Assembly: GCA_964058805.1 (NCBI GenBank)
Contig: CAXKVV010000088.1
Location: forward strand, 1-59,040
Source of the DNA: Schoenoplectus triqueter
Taxonomy: Eukaryota > Streptophyta > Magnoliopsida > Poales > Cyperaceae
Reading direction: 5' to 3'
DNA: 59,040 nucleotides
The notes below the pieces were generated by a model that saw nothing but the letters and a program-made list of their open reading frames with translations, was not told the origin of the DNA and ran no database searches. The position numbers and the translations under genes were made by a program. Positions 33,697 through 45,045 of the stretch are shown here, piece after piece. Numbering within the stretch: the first letter of the stretch is position 1; each line of letters starts with the position of its first letter.

Positions 33697-36088
33697 AGAG
33701 CGATTTAGTGTCTTGTCGACGACCTTTATAACCATCAGTCAATGAAAAAGATAAAAGATAATATCTAGAGTTTGGTCTTCTGATAAAAACTAGTGTAATA
33801 TATATTTTGGTTGCACTAAAATATATGGTGTTTGCGTGACTAGCAAGATAAACCACACCTACTTCTATATCTGCCTACCATGTAATACCATGTAACGGAC
33901 CAAATATGATTATATTCCGTTTGCTATTTTTTTTCTTTCATATGTGGAGCATGATCATTGATACATACCTATAGATCGTCCTTTATACTCGTGTTATGCA
34001 CTCATGCTCGCCACTGCACATTACGAAGAAATTCATCTTTTATACTCGTGTTATTGTTTTTTTCCTTTTACCTACTGATAGGGAAAACTAGAAAAAAAAT
34101 GCTGCAAGTTTTGCATGTGCTTTTTTCTATTTAGTATTTGTTCTGTTCTTTTTAATAATCGTTATTGCTTTTTGAGTGGATAAACGCAAGGGGTCCATCA
34201 GAAAGCTGAAAATAATTGTAATGCAAAATAAGATAATAACCAAGACAGAACACAACACGAAATAGTTAAAAATGACGTGAGGGCGAAATTCAGAGGAAAG
34301 GTACATGTTACGGAGGTAATTAAATTGCATGCAACATCCAAGAACGAATTGGTTAAACCGGAAGTTCATTAGTCTAAATGTACAAGGAAATTGGCTTCAT
34401 TTCTATATATGTTCATGCAGCAGAAAATAAGAATAAGTTGATAGAAAATCCTACATTTCAATTTAGGTAAGCTACAACTATGCAATACGTATTATCCCAC
34501 AACTATAAAAGAGTGCACAATTCAAAGCAGAATAATACTATAACTCACAAAAAGAATTCAGAAAATGAAGATGAAACTCATCTCATGCAGCATGCTGCAT
34601 GCATCAACTACAAATAAACACTAAATTTGCAACTGACCTAAAGTGCCAAAGCACTTAAAACTACCAATCTAATTAAAGAAATAAGAAGATAAAATGAAAA
34701 TAAAAGTAGGAAAAAAAGGAAGGCTTCTAGTCAATAAATTGTGCCATTATTAACCAATATGTATGACAAGAAATAGTTTTGTTTAAGATTATGTTTTATC
34801 AAACTGTCCTGCTTAGCAGATACATGAAACCACGGAGGAAAAGGGACTTCAAACAAGGCTCATTAGACCGAACTTTTCTTCAACAAAGGATCCCAATATC
34901 CTAAAGCTACTTCAAGTACCTACAATATATTCATGACAATATATGACACAAAATTATTGTTTGTTCAAATATTGCATAATGGAGTAAAATGGGGCAGAAC
35001 AGAAGTTTCAACTCCATGAGACACTTATATAACATAGGGCTCCAAGAACTAAAATGTTCCAAATGCTAAGATCAAGGTTTAAGGTAACTAAAACTATAAT
35101 TTAAATGAATAAAACTGGTCAATAACTAGGTTATTTAGCTTAATTTAAACACAAATACATCAATTTCCAAACAGTTAGCAAGCACCAGCAGGAAGGCCCA
35201 ATATTAGACCATCTAGAAGCATGTGATTAAGGGAGTGAAACAATTGAATGACAAAGATGTCAACAAAAAGGGCACTAGTGCATATTCATTGTTTAACATT
35301 TTGAAACAGCAGATATTTATGGGGGTTATGGAAGAAAGAAATATGTTGGCACCTTAATGAAAAGCATTGCACAAAATGAAGTGGGACTATCCATCACCCA
35401 TCTTTTCCGTTCCTGCCTAACATTGCTCAAATTATCTCTCTTAATCAACAAAATAATTGACTAAATCAACCAAAAAAGATTTTGGTAGAGTTGATTGGAT
35501 ACTTCCATTGATGTTTAATTTACTAGTCCACAAAACATTTCCTAGTGGTTAACTATTTAAACTCAATTGGAAATGCAAAAATCTTATGTTGCTAATATAA
35601 TAAACCAAATTATTAGCAGAGACTCTCATGCATTATTCAAATAACCAAAATTAGCTGACAGAAAACCTACATTATCCAAAGAAAAGGGTATCCAGTCAAA
35701 TTGTCATCTGCTCGGTGCATCAACCATCTTTCCCTTTTCTGCCTATAAAATCTCAACGAGTTCCAGTGTTCTCTGATCAACTCTCATTACCATGCACATC
35801 TTTTTATTTTACAGGACCAAAAGGAATACAAGATAAAAAAATCTGTACCAAATGTTTTCATATGATATGATAACTAATGAACTACAGACAAACCTTACTA
35901 TGGACCTATGTTTTGCATATGTTATTTACTATAATCAAATAACTAGTTATATGTGCAAAAACTACTTTCAAGAAATTGCATGCAGGGTGCTTGAAATTTC
36001 ACAAAACTCTTTATCTCAATAAAGTAAATTGTATTGTTTCTTCTGCAAGGTTTTTTAAAGATGACTGTTGAAAATTTCATACCATTAT
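33697..36088. other. intergenic, no gene seen
   Basis: AT-rich DNA downstream of the B3 gene. It includes the likely 3' UTR of that gene (to about 33,900). Short open frames on the minus strand (33442-33856, 34127-34369) partly shadow exon 4 and have no domains. I see no RNA gene or repeat with clear ends. Confidence 0.5.
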
Positions 36089-36097
36089 ATTATATAT

Positions 36098-36483
36098 GAG
36101 AAGGGATCTAATTACCATTTTTTTGGTGCCCATGGTGCCTATTTATTTATTTATGTATAAATTTAAAAATGTGAACCATTAGATGTATTCTATATCATCT
36201 CAATTGTATGTATATGAAAAATCATAAAATTTTAATTTCATTTGAATAGCCATCAAGTAACGTGTCTATATTATAAAATTTGGTCCGTTGATTTTATTAA
36301 CGCTTGATGCCTATATAAATAATATCGAAATGATATAATTTTTTGTATACATATATAAGATGATATTTATAAAATATTTCTTCAATTAGTTTTGTTATTT
36401 AAGAACTTAAATAATAATTATTTGATATTTAATTTTAATGGCACCGATGTGGCACCAAAATGATGATAATTGAATCCCTTCTC
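36098..36483. mobile_element. Mutator-type MITE with 9-bp TSD
   Basis: 386-bp element with about 40-bp TIRs: left GAGAAGGGATCTAATTACCAT, right read inward GAGAAGGGATTCAATTATCAT, both continuing to TTTTGGTGCC and GGTGCC. It is flanked by the 9-bp direct repeat ATTATATAT at 36089-36097 and 36484-36492. It has no coding capacity. It lies about 210 bp beyond the stop codon of the NFD6-like gene, so it may be in or near that gene's 3' UTR. Confidence 0.9.
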
Positions 36484-36693
36484 ATTATATATATGCATTT
36501 CACCACTAGGAGTCATTATATATTTCCTTCTACGGTCCAAACAATTAGAACTCACAACAACTAAAATGGTACGAAAGTCAATGGACCAAAATGCAAATCA
36601 AACAAACCCAAAGAACAGGTCGTGTATGCTTTTTATCTTTTTTATATGTATTTTGTAAAAAGAAGATGCTAACATACTGCGAGACAGTTCATG

Positions 36694-37356
36694 TTAGCGA
36701 TCAGGACAAGTGCGACGAAAGGTACCCTGAGATAGCTCGCAACAAGCTCTCACAGCTGCCGACGCATGAGATGTGAGCTGTGGGATTGTTGCCCCCTGCA
36801 TCGGCATCAGTGACTGAACACATCCCAAAGCACCCAACGGCCTGAAAAAGAGAAACAAAGTGACTATGAATTTGGCTGCACGTAAGTTAATAGCAGACTG
36901 GTATTACCGAAGTAGTCTGTTACGTAACCTAACTGAGTTATAGAGGAATAATCAGAACATGAATAAAAAAGAACAAAACAACGAAATCCTTTAATTAAGA
37001 GAAATTTTCAGTCCGCGTGAGCAAGGAAATTATCACAAACAATCCTCCAAACTAGAATTTTTTGCCTGAACATTAGTACTTCCAAAATACCCAGATCACG
37101 CTCTCTCTTTAACATTGAAGCAGATATTAAAACAAAAGAGTGCTACAAGATGATTGTCTTTGTAGGCATTACAGTATTACATGGAGTATTAGTGATGCGA
37201 CCTGAATGGGGAGAAGAAGGAAGGCACGCGGCGTGGAAGGCGGGGAGCAGGGAGCGGTGGCGACGGGTGGCGGAAGGCGGATGAAGAGGAAGGAGCAGTG
37301 CGGACCGATCTGGCGGTCATGGTTATAGATCGCGAGACCGAGCCACGCCAAGCCAT
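36694..37356 (-). CDS. NFD6-like small mitochondrial protein
   Basis: Two exons on the minus strand: 37356-37202 and 36841-36694 (stop TAA), intron 360 bp, GT-AG, phases match, 100 residues. Exon 1 encodes an Arg/Ser/Pro-rich N-terminus with no acidic residue (MAWRGSVSRSITMTARSVRT...), typical of a mitochondrial presequence. Exon 2 encodes RPLGALGCVQSL...ACCELSQGT, the conserved core of the plant NUCLEAR FUSION DEFECTIVE 6-like family of about 100 residues. The molecular role of this family is not established. A diverged tandem copy lies at 39337-40056, and the duplication extends upstream into the promoter. Confidence 0.82.
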
Positions 37357-37566
37357 TGCTGGGGAAGAGGTGGTAGATCCAGAGGGAAGAACTCACGGCT
37401 CGATTTCTGATACAGGCGCTGCTTTGGGGTTGAGGGGTTTAGTCTAGTTGAGGAAAAACGGCAAAGTGTACAGTCGCATGACGGCATGAGAGTCTCAACG
37501 GGGGACCGAATATGCAAAATTATCTCAACCCAGGCCCAAGACGTCGGTTGCTGGTTTCGTATGACC

Positions 37567-37594
37567 TGCTACGTGGACTGATGGAAACGTATGA
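37567..37594 (-). promoter_or_regulatory. conserved upstream block in both duplicates
   Basis: 28 bases are identical here and at 40346-40373, about 210 and 290 bp upstream of the two start codons, in flanks that have otherwise diverged. The block includes CTACGTGGACTGATGG with an ACGT core (ACGTGG, as in ABRE/G-box-like sites). Retention suggests a regulatory site, but recent homology could also explain it. Confidence 0.35.
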
Positions 37595-37600
37595 TTCACA

Positions 37601-38096
37601 TATTATGTTACGAATATTTTTATTTAATCAGTTACGTTATTGTTGAGCACCAAGAAACACCAATGAGCACACAACAAGAGCAGAATTCAAATCACAAATT
37701 ATCATCAAGTTTAATTTCCAAGAAAAAAATCACTGTATATATAGAACAAAAGAAAACAATCAGACACAAGGCCAACATTACTTGAGAACTAAAGACTAAG
37801 TTCAAATGACAATTAGAGTGGAAATCAGCAGATGAATTACAACATCATTACACCACTTTTCATCAAACTGTTTCCTCTCAAACAGGCGTACCGTAGATTT
37901 AGTTTTACTCGGAGAGTTTCAAAATGCAGAGATATTAAGAAAAACTTGCTAAAAGAATCTAGAACACTAAACTCTTTAGTTAGTTGGTATATAAAAAAGT
38001 ATGAAACTTCAATATGACCCAATATTATTTCACATCTACAAAAATCACCCCTGCATAAAAGCTGCAGGACACACCTCTACCAGTTTGATAACCTCT
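37601..38096. other. intergenic between duplicate genes
   Basis: About 500 bp between the promoter of the NFD6-like gene and the stop codon of the S14 gene, probably including the S14 3' UTR. No further gene or repeat is seen. Confidence 0.5.
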
Positions 38097-40056
38097 CTAC
38101 CATGATGCTTTTTTAATACCCATCAAGGAACCTTCAGATGCTAATGCACGAAAAACAATACGAGAAGTGCGAAACAATCTGTAAACAGCACGTGGCCGAC
38201 CCGAGAAAATACATCGATTCCTGACACGTGTGAAGGAACTGTTTCGTGGCAGCTTGGACAGCTTATATCGATGTTTGTCCCGCAGATCAGCTGGAAGATT
38301 GGGATCTAGACAGAGGGCTTTGTACAACTTTCTTCTCAATTCATATTTGGATGCGAGCAATCTGCGCTTGTAATCTCTTATATTTCGCTTGTCACCTACT
38401 TTGTCCGCCACTGTAGTTAGTTGCCGCCTCATCATTTTGCAAGAAGCTGCTAATCAAGGAAATAAAGACAAATCAACTAATGCAAAGAAAGTATTGCTTG
38501 AGTGGAGAGGAACAAAGCAATGCCAAAATTTTGCCTTTGCTTTGATAATATTTTGAATAGTCCTCGGTAACAATATCACACTTACAAGTCACTGAAACTT
38601 TAGTATGGACCATGGAGGGACTTACATCTTTTAAGTATTTCATTATTCCATATGTACTGTACGTAGATCACGAGATAGAATGAAGGATTCTAAAACTCCA
38701 ATTCAGTAAATTAGATTTATTGCCATTGGAGTTACATATTCTTTTTATAGGAATCAAAACTCAAAATATAAGTAATATGTGCAGAAACTGCTTGGAGAAA
38801 TTACATATGTGGTTTTGAGGCTTCAAATTTTCTGTTCTAGTTCCTAAAGTTAATAGTTAAAAGTACTCCCTAAAGTCATGTATTGTTGCACTTTCAAACT
38901 TCATGGACCAAGGAGGTTAATTACAAAGGACATCATAGGCAGATCTCATTATTTACATCTTGTAATAAGAGACAAATAATTACACTCTGGTCCTTAAAGA
39001 TCACTCTGGTCCTTAAGGATTCAAAAGGATCATTTTGTTCCTTAACTTCCAAACCTCTACCAAATTGGTCCTGTAAATAAAATCCATTAGACTGTTAAAT
39101 ATTTCATCCATTCCATGGTCTTTATGGCATCACAAATAACACTAATGTAGCTGCAGCGTTGAAGAGCTACAACATAGGACATGGGGAGTATTACCATTAT
39201 CCACAACATGGCATACTAATTGAATAATTGCTAATATCAGCCTCCAAAAAATGACATGGATGCTAAACTTATTTTTGGATCAGTCGTAATTATGTGACAA
39301 TTTATGCAAAGTAAATACTTCAAGGGCTACTAAACTTCAGGGAACAAATTGGGTTTTGACTTTTGAGTTATGCTTTGAAGGATCATTTGCACAATTTATA
39401 CCAACAGATGCCATACTGCAGGCTGAACATGTTTTACAATTGAACCTGTTGTGATGAGAGGTACCTTGAGATAGCTGGCGACATGTTGTCACAGCCACTG
39501 GCATTTGTAACGCCACCTGTGGGATCATCACCCCGTGTACAGGGGCCAAGGATTGTAGACCTCCTAGTGCACTGAATGGCCTATAAGCAAAGAAATGTTA
39601 GTAGGTGACTTTCTCCAACAAAAATAGAAAATATTGTTATAAATTCAATTTATCCCCACACATCCAAGGGCCTGCTGATTTCTCCCACTTAAGATGGGAT
39701 AAGACAATCACGAAAGAGCTATACTAAAATTCCATACATATATGTTGATATTTAGCTGTGGTACCGATGGATCAACCTATTATCCAAAAAAGAGGAGTAA
39801 AAAACGATCCGACCTGGATATAAATAGGAAAAGGCAAAAGTAATGCAAGATGATTTCCTTAAGAACATTATAGTATTCACATGGAGTATTAGTGAACCGA
39901 CCTGAACGGGGAGGAGAAGGAAGGCACGCAGCGTGGAAGGCGAGGATCAGAGAGCGGTGGCGAGGGGTGGCGGAACGCGGATGAAGAGGAAGGAGAAGTG
40001 CGGAGAGATCTGGCAGTCATCGTAATAGATCGCGAGATCGAGCGGCGCCAAGCCAT
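38097..40056 (-). CDS. rps14: nuclear gene for mitochondrial ribosomal protein S14 with NFD6-like presequence
   Basis: Proposed exons on the minus strand: 40056-39902, 39580-39465 and 38446-38097, introns GT-AG (AAG/GTACCT donor, TTAGCAG acceptor for the last), phases 2 and 1 matching at both joins, 206 residues. Exon 3 encodes a complete mitochondrial-type S14 of the small ribosomal subunit (KRNIRDYKRRLLASKYELRR, DKHRYKLSKLPRNSS, RVRNRC, LMGIKKASW end). Exons 1-2 are a diverged copy of the neighbouring NFD6-like gene and would give about 90 residues of Arg/Ser-rich mitochondrial targeting sequence. S14 is mitochondrially encoded in many plants and has moved to the nucleus repeatedly, in rice and maize using sdhB exons. 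Here the presequence donor looks to be an NFD6-like gene. The S14 frame also has its own Met-Met at 38435. The splice join needs transcript support. Confidence 0.8.
39337..40056 (-). CDS. alternative product of the second NFD6-like copy
   Basis: If exon 2 is not spliced at 39465 but read through, exons 40056-39902 and 39580-39337 give 132 residues ending at TGA 39337-39339. The core is RPFSALGGLQSLAPVHG...CRQLSQGT, more diverged from the family than the copy at 36694-37356 and with an unrelated C-terminal tail of about 40 residues. It may be a remnant frame, with the copy now serving mainly as presequence for S14, or a true alternative mRNA. Confidence 0.4.
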
Positions 40057-40345
40057 TGCCGGGGAAGAGTTCGTAGATCCGGGGGGAAGAACTGACGGCG
40101 CGATTTCTCACAGATGCGCTGCTATAGGGCTATAGGCTTCAGGGTCCAGTATTAGGATTGAGTAAACGACCAGTGTGTACACTGTACAGTCGCAACTCGC
40201 CAGTGTTTCCATGGCCATGGGGGACCTAATGTGCAAAATTTTGTCGATCCAGGCTCAAAATGGAGATAATCTCGGCCCATATTATAATTAGAACACTGTA
40301 ATTGTCGGCTGATGGCTTCGGCCTTTTTGTTTCACTTCAATTACT

Positions 40346-40373
40346 TGCTACGTGGACTGATGGAAACGTATGA
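40346..40373 (-). promoter_or_regulatory. conserved upstream block, S14 gene copy
   Basis: Identical over 28 bases to 37567-37594 and located about 290 bp upstream of the S14 gene start codon. See the partner block for interpretation. Confidence 0.35.
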
Positions 40374-40399
40374 TAAATCTTTTACCAAAGTCACACCCG

Positions 40400-42347
40400 T
40401 GAGCAGAATTCACATCATCAAGTCCAGTCCCAACGAGAATGGGGAGTGTATTCTCAGCGAGAATTTACGTATGGAATTTCTGCAAGGAATCACAATGGTT
40501 TATGAAAAATCATAACCGTTATGAAGAAATCTAAATATAAATTTTAATATATATAATTATTTATTACTGTTAAATCATTGATAAATAATCATATTGTCTA
40601 AATAAATGATGTGAGTTCACGATCACTAGAACGAGGGTAAGGATTGGAGCACAACGAATTATGAAATCAGTGACTCTTTGGAAAAAAGAATTACGGTCGG
40701 AAGAATTCTGAGTTGAATTTACTCTCGATTTTGGAGCCCATATAAAATCTAGTACCAACTGCCAAGTATAAATTCAAGGCACAAAAGTAAAATTAAGTTA
40801 ATTAAGGGATATATGGAATATATCTTAGGGAAGGCCCAAAACTGAGGTTCACAGATTAAATCTAACCAGACCAAACAAAAGTAATTTGATTAAATAAAGT
40901 ATTTTGTTAACATTATTTATTTTCATGCGCTTCTTAATTAGAAAAAATGTACATACGCCTCGAAGTGAGGATTATTATTAAAAATGTTAGATTTGTAGTT
41001 TTCAAATGAGAAAATTAGTTATGTCACTGTAAAGTTTAAAGATTAAGAAAATATCATTTCACACTTCAAATTAATTTAATATCACTATAAAATCAAATAA
41101 ATTATTTTTTCATCTCTATAATTATATAAAAAAAGTAATTTTAATATTAAAAATATAATAATATTAAAAGTATAATATTAAAAGTAATTTTCATCTCTCT
41201 GAGTTCACTTTTGAGTTTATCTATCTACTATATGAATCCATGTTATCAATTTCTTGTGAAAGTTTTTTCTTTTTTTTTTGGCAGTAAATCTTCAATTGTA
41301 TAATTCTGGGAGACAGACCCAAGCATGATACTGAAAATTCCTTGAAGCCTCCATCTTTTTGTAAATATAGTTTACAATCATTATTTTACATATCTCTCTC
41401 ATGTAGGGGCGGATTCAGACTTTGTGTTGGAGAGGGATAAAAATTGAATTTTCTTCTAGAGGAGCAAAATAAGTATATTTTTTATTTTTTCTGAAAATAT
41501 ATGTATTTATAAGGATATTTACATTTTTTTGCAGGGTAGCCGTTGTACCTCAACGCCCCCCCCCCCCTCTAGAATACATAGATCCGCTCATCCGTTTAGG
41601 TACTAAGTATGTAATTATATTTTTTACATAATTATAGTGATAAAAAAGTAATTTAGTTGAGTTTATATTCACGTTAAATTAATTTTAAAGTTTGACTAAT
41701 TATAGTGATGTTTAACTAATTTTTTCTTTTCAAATTAGCAAAAATTAACAATCCTGTCCAAGAAAATTATAATTACATTCACAAAAATATCTTGAAGAAA
41801 CAGCAACCCTCAAGTTCTTATTTCTCTGGTTAATAAAAGAGCGTTTTTGACAATTATGCATTAATTCCTGTGGCGTACGTACTTATCTAAATGCATGCAA
41901 TTATAAATATTTTCTTTGAACATAGCGATCTTCGAGTTTTGAGCTCAAACATAAGATAAAGAGATTGGTGCAGTGCTAATAAATGGCTTCAAAGATCAAG
42001 GGAAAGAGACAAATAGGAATGGACATGATAGTGATTTCGTTTATTAATTTTACGCTTCAATGATCGAAAACTTACCTAGAGGATAGCATCAATTGAGAAA
42101 GAATAAAAATGTGAGAGAAAAAGATGTTTTGCTTTGTGTTTATTAGTCATCGAAGTTAAGTGAAATTCAGTTCCCAGAAAGAGTGAATATAATTAATAAA
42201 TTAATTGGTCAAAGAATCATCTCCGTGTAATTAATGACATAATATTGTATATGCCTATATGATATGTGCATGATTGTAGCTGATTTCAAGGCTGATATAT
42301 TTCAACTTGGGGTAGGTCAAAAGATGCAAGCATGCACAATAAATTTA
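40400..42347. other. AT-rich intergenic, one possible hAT-MITE remnant
   Basis: No gene seen. At about 41404-41600 a segment starts TAGGGGCGGATTCAG and ends near GATCCGCTCATCCG with a poly-C run (41560-41572). This is like the GGCGGAT-ended hAT-type element at 57650-58088, but I found no TSD, so its limits are uncertain. Confidence 0.4.
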
Positions 42348-42536
42348 GGAACCGGGGAGTGTTCTAAGGATTTGAAATCAAAGTTCATCCTAAGACTTGT
42401 TAAGACTTCTTTAAACCGTTGGATCATCATCTAGATTGAATTAAAATATGGGATAGAAAATGAGTTATATCAAGATTGATGAAATAAAATTGATCCAACG
42501 AAATAAATAAAGTTTGAGGCTAATTTTCCTGGTTCC
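42348..42536. mobile_element. small MITE candidate
   Basis: 189 bp beginning GGAACCGGGGA and ending TCCTGGTTCC (inverted GGAACC-AGGA). The flanks ATAAATTTA and ATATATTTG match at 7 of 9 positions, compatible with an aged 9-bp TSD. The TIR is short and imperfect beyond 12 bases. Confidence 0.5.
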
Positions 42537-43532
42537 ATATATTTGACAAGTTTACTTTTTGAATCTCTGGAGCAAACGTATATGCTGTGTGCGCATTTGT
42601 AACTAGTCATGCATTTGCATCTAAAATGTAATATTCAGATTCCTGAGAAGTGTGGGGTTTATTAGTCGGTAAAATATATATATATAGTGTCCCGGCTGAG
42701 GATGCACATCAACTATCATATCTTTTCTACCATAGCAAAGTGCCATAATTGTCTTTGTGTCTATGATGATAGAACCCATAAAATAAAGTATTACAATATG
42801 TACCAATACATGATTTTCCCACCATTCAATACTAGTGAATTTTCCCCCATTTAAAAAATATAAAATTTGATCTCCAAACATATTTTAATATAGAGATTAT
42901 CTTCAACGGTTTGGATTGATTGTTCAGACTTTTAAATTTAAGATATAAATACGAAACACAAAAAAATTTATAATTCGTGAAGCGCCATAGCCTCACTCTC
43001 TCTCTCTCTATATATTGTATTTATTATAGTTAGTACCATATTTACAATGGATAATGCTATAATAATGAAAAAAAATATTTTAAGTTCGGTATTATGATTC
43101 ATCGATTGCTTTATAGTTGCTGAACCACTAAATTCTAAAATAATACGGTGTCAAAAATTTTTGATCCGGATCATGTTCGAGTCAGATCAAAATAATAATA
43201 AAATAATAAAGACTCAACCCGACCTGACCCATTAACATTCTAATAACACGTCACCTTAAGGATCACCAATTGTTATTTCAAACCTTGAAATAAATCCATG
43301 ATAATAGGACCATAATTTGTCTTCCATTAACTTGACCACTTAAAGATGCGTCTTTGTAAGTTGTAACATCATCTTCAATGAGATGCATACATAGATCATC
43401 ATTAACAACAACATAAAAAATTTAAATGTTTTCTCGGCAAAAGGAAAAAATGGCACATCCGCAATTTTATTTTTCTCCCCAAAAGATAAAATAGGTTTAC
43501 ATTTTATATTCTCCAACATATATATTCATTTT
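42537..43532. other. intergenic, nothing definite
   Basis: No gene seen. A CT microsatellite lies at about 42992-43012. A patch with GATCCGGATC and ACCCGACCTGACCC at 43150-43230 resembles worn termini of the GACCC-rich transposon type also visible at 58,700-59,040. Confidence 0.4.
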
Positions 43533-43872
43533 TGAGTTAGGCTACAGTGCTATGCATAACACGGATGATCTGTGTGCTATGGATTGTTTCACTATTTTTA
43601 AATTTCAAATGATCGATCCGACCAGTAAAAGTGTTTTCCATGCGAAAATCTAGCTGAAAATCAAGTTTTATATTTTTGAGAACTATTTTACTATTTCTAG
43701 CCATCTTAAAAAATAGTAAAAAATTAAAAAAATATATAAAATTTAGTTTCCAATTAGATTTTCATATTGAAATACTTTTACCGGTTGGATCAATTATTTG
43801 AACTTTGAAAACGGAGGAACGGTTCATAGTACATAGACCATATGTACTACGTGTAGCAACCTAACCTAACTC
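43533..43872. mobile_element. long-TIR foldback MITE
   Basis: About 340 bp made almost wholly of two inverted arms of about 145 bp. Both begin GAGTTAGG when read inward and share GATC(G/C)ATCC-like, CCGGTAAAAGT and GAAAATCTA blocks further in. Flanks carry TTCATTTT at 43525-43532 and 43873-43880 (8 bp; the ninth base differs). Either a hAT-type (8 bp) or a Mutator-type (9 bp, one mismatch) MITE fits; the long arms favour Mutator. Confidence 0.82.
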
Positions 43873-43880
43873 TTCATTTT

Positions 43881-45045
43881 AAAGAAATTTATTGGATGAG
43901 AAATGTTTGACTTTTTTAAATACGACTAAATACAAAATATATTTACACTTTATATTGATAAAACCTCCAAAAATATACTGACAACGAGATTTCCAATCAT
44001 TGATTTTTCTATGCTTTTCTTTGCTTAAAAGCAAAATGGAAATGTTGAGCATTCTTTATGAGCCTTAAAAAATATATAAATTGCATCTTAATTATTTTAT
44101 TTTCCATTTCGATAGTACAATATATATAATTATTGAAAGTAAATAAGATTTGACTACAAAATATTTCCTATTTATTAAAAAGAAATATGCTATTTGCTTC
44201 TCTGCTACTTGTATATTGAAGTTTTCCGGGGTTCAAGACCCATGCTGCTTTTGAGAATATAACTAAAAACGTCACATCAGGTAATAATTCCATAAGCTGC
44301 CAAACTTGTAAATGGATCCTTTTCCAAACGGAGCCCACCTGAGATCAAAGGGAACGACATACTCAGGAGAGAAAAAAAAACTACGGATGAAATATTTTTG
44401 ATCTCATCCGTTTAATTAGAGATCAACAATTTTGATATAACAATTATATAATTTCATTATTGATTGATAGTCTCTCAAAGATCATTAAATTAAAACCATT
44501 GCAAAGTGTATAATATTTTGATGAATTAGCAAATAATAATAAAATTACACGAAGTTTTAATTACCTTTAATTTAAAAATAGAAAAATATATTTATAAAAT
44601 TTTTTATATTTATTTGAAAATTCATTATCAAAATTATCGAGATAACCCAAGGGATTCCTACCCTATTTTAAAAGCTTCGCGAAGTCATGAGGAATATCAA
44701 ACTCTCGATTTTTTTAAAAATAATACTTCTATTTTTTTTTCTACCAAGACAACTACTCTACAACCCTTTTCTCATATATTTCTCACACTTTCTGCTTTAG
44801 TTTTCCAGAAGTTAAATTGTCGTACATTAATTAATTTCGTAATCATTAATTGTTACTGAATTAAATCCCGTTCATAAAAAAACATCTAATATCTAAATAA
44901 TGATATCCTTAATTTGGAATGTCAAAATTACGTATATCGTTTTGTCTGTCTAGATCAATTTTTAAGCCCTTTTGCTACTACATTTGTCCAAATTTAACCC
45001 CTTTTCTTTCTGACTAAACCCTATAATGTTATTATTTCATCAACG
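43881..45045. other. intergenic, nothing definite
   Basis: AT-rich, no supported gene. The part at about 44530-44660 resembles the right arm of the MITE at 55124-55492 (AAAATAGAAAAA, CATTATCAA), so it may be a decayed relative. An 81-codon open frame at 44614-44859 has no known domain. Confidence 0.4.

Larger units (their letters stand above)
36694..37600 (-). repeat. proximal copy of a tandem segmental duplication
   Basis: Homologous in the same orientation to about 39430-40380. Both copies share exon 1 of equal length (155 bp), exon 2, intron patches (ATGGAGTATTAGTGA), and an upstream block. The duplication is about 0.9 kb and explains the origin of the presequence exons joined to rps14. 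Confidence 0.85.

Noticed and set aside
37169..37517. Minus-strand frames at 37169-37396 and 37323-37517 as separate genes
   Set aside because: They are other frames of exon 1 and the leader of the NFD6-like gene.
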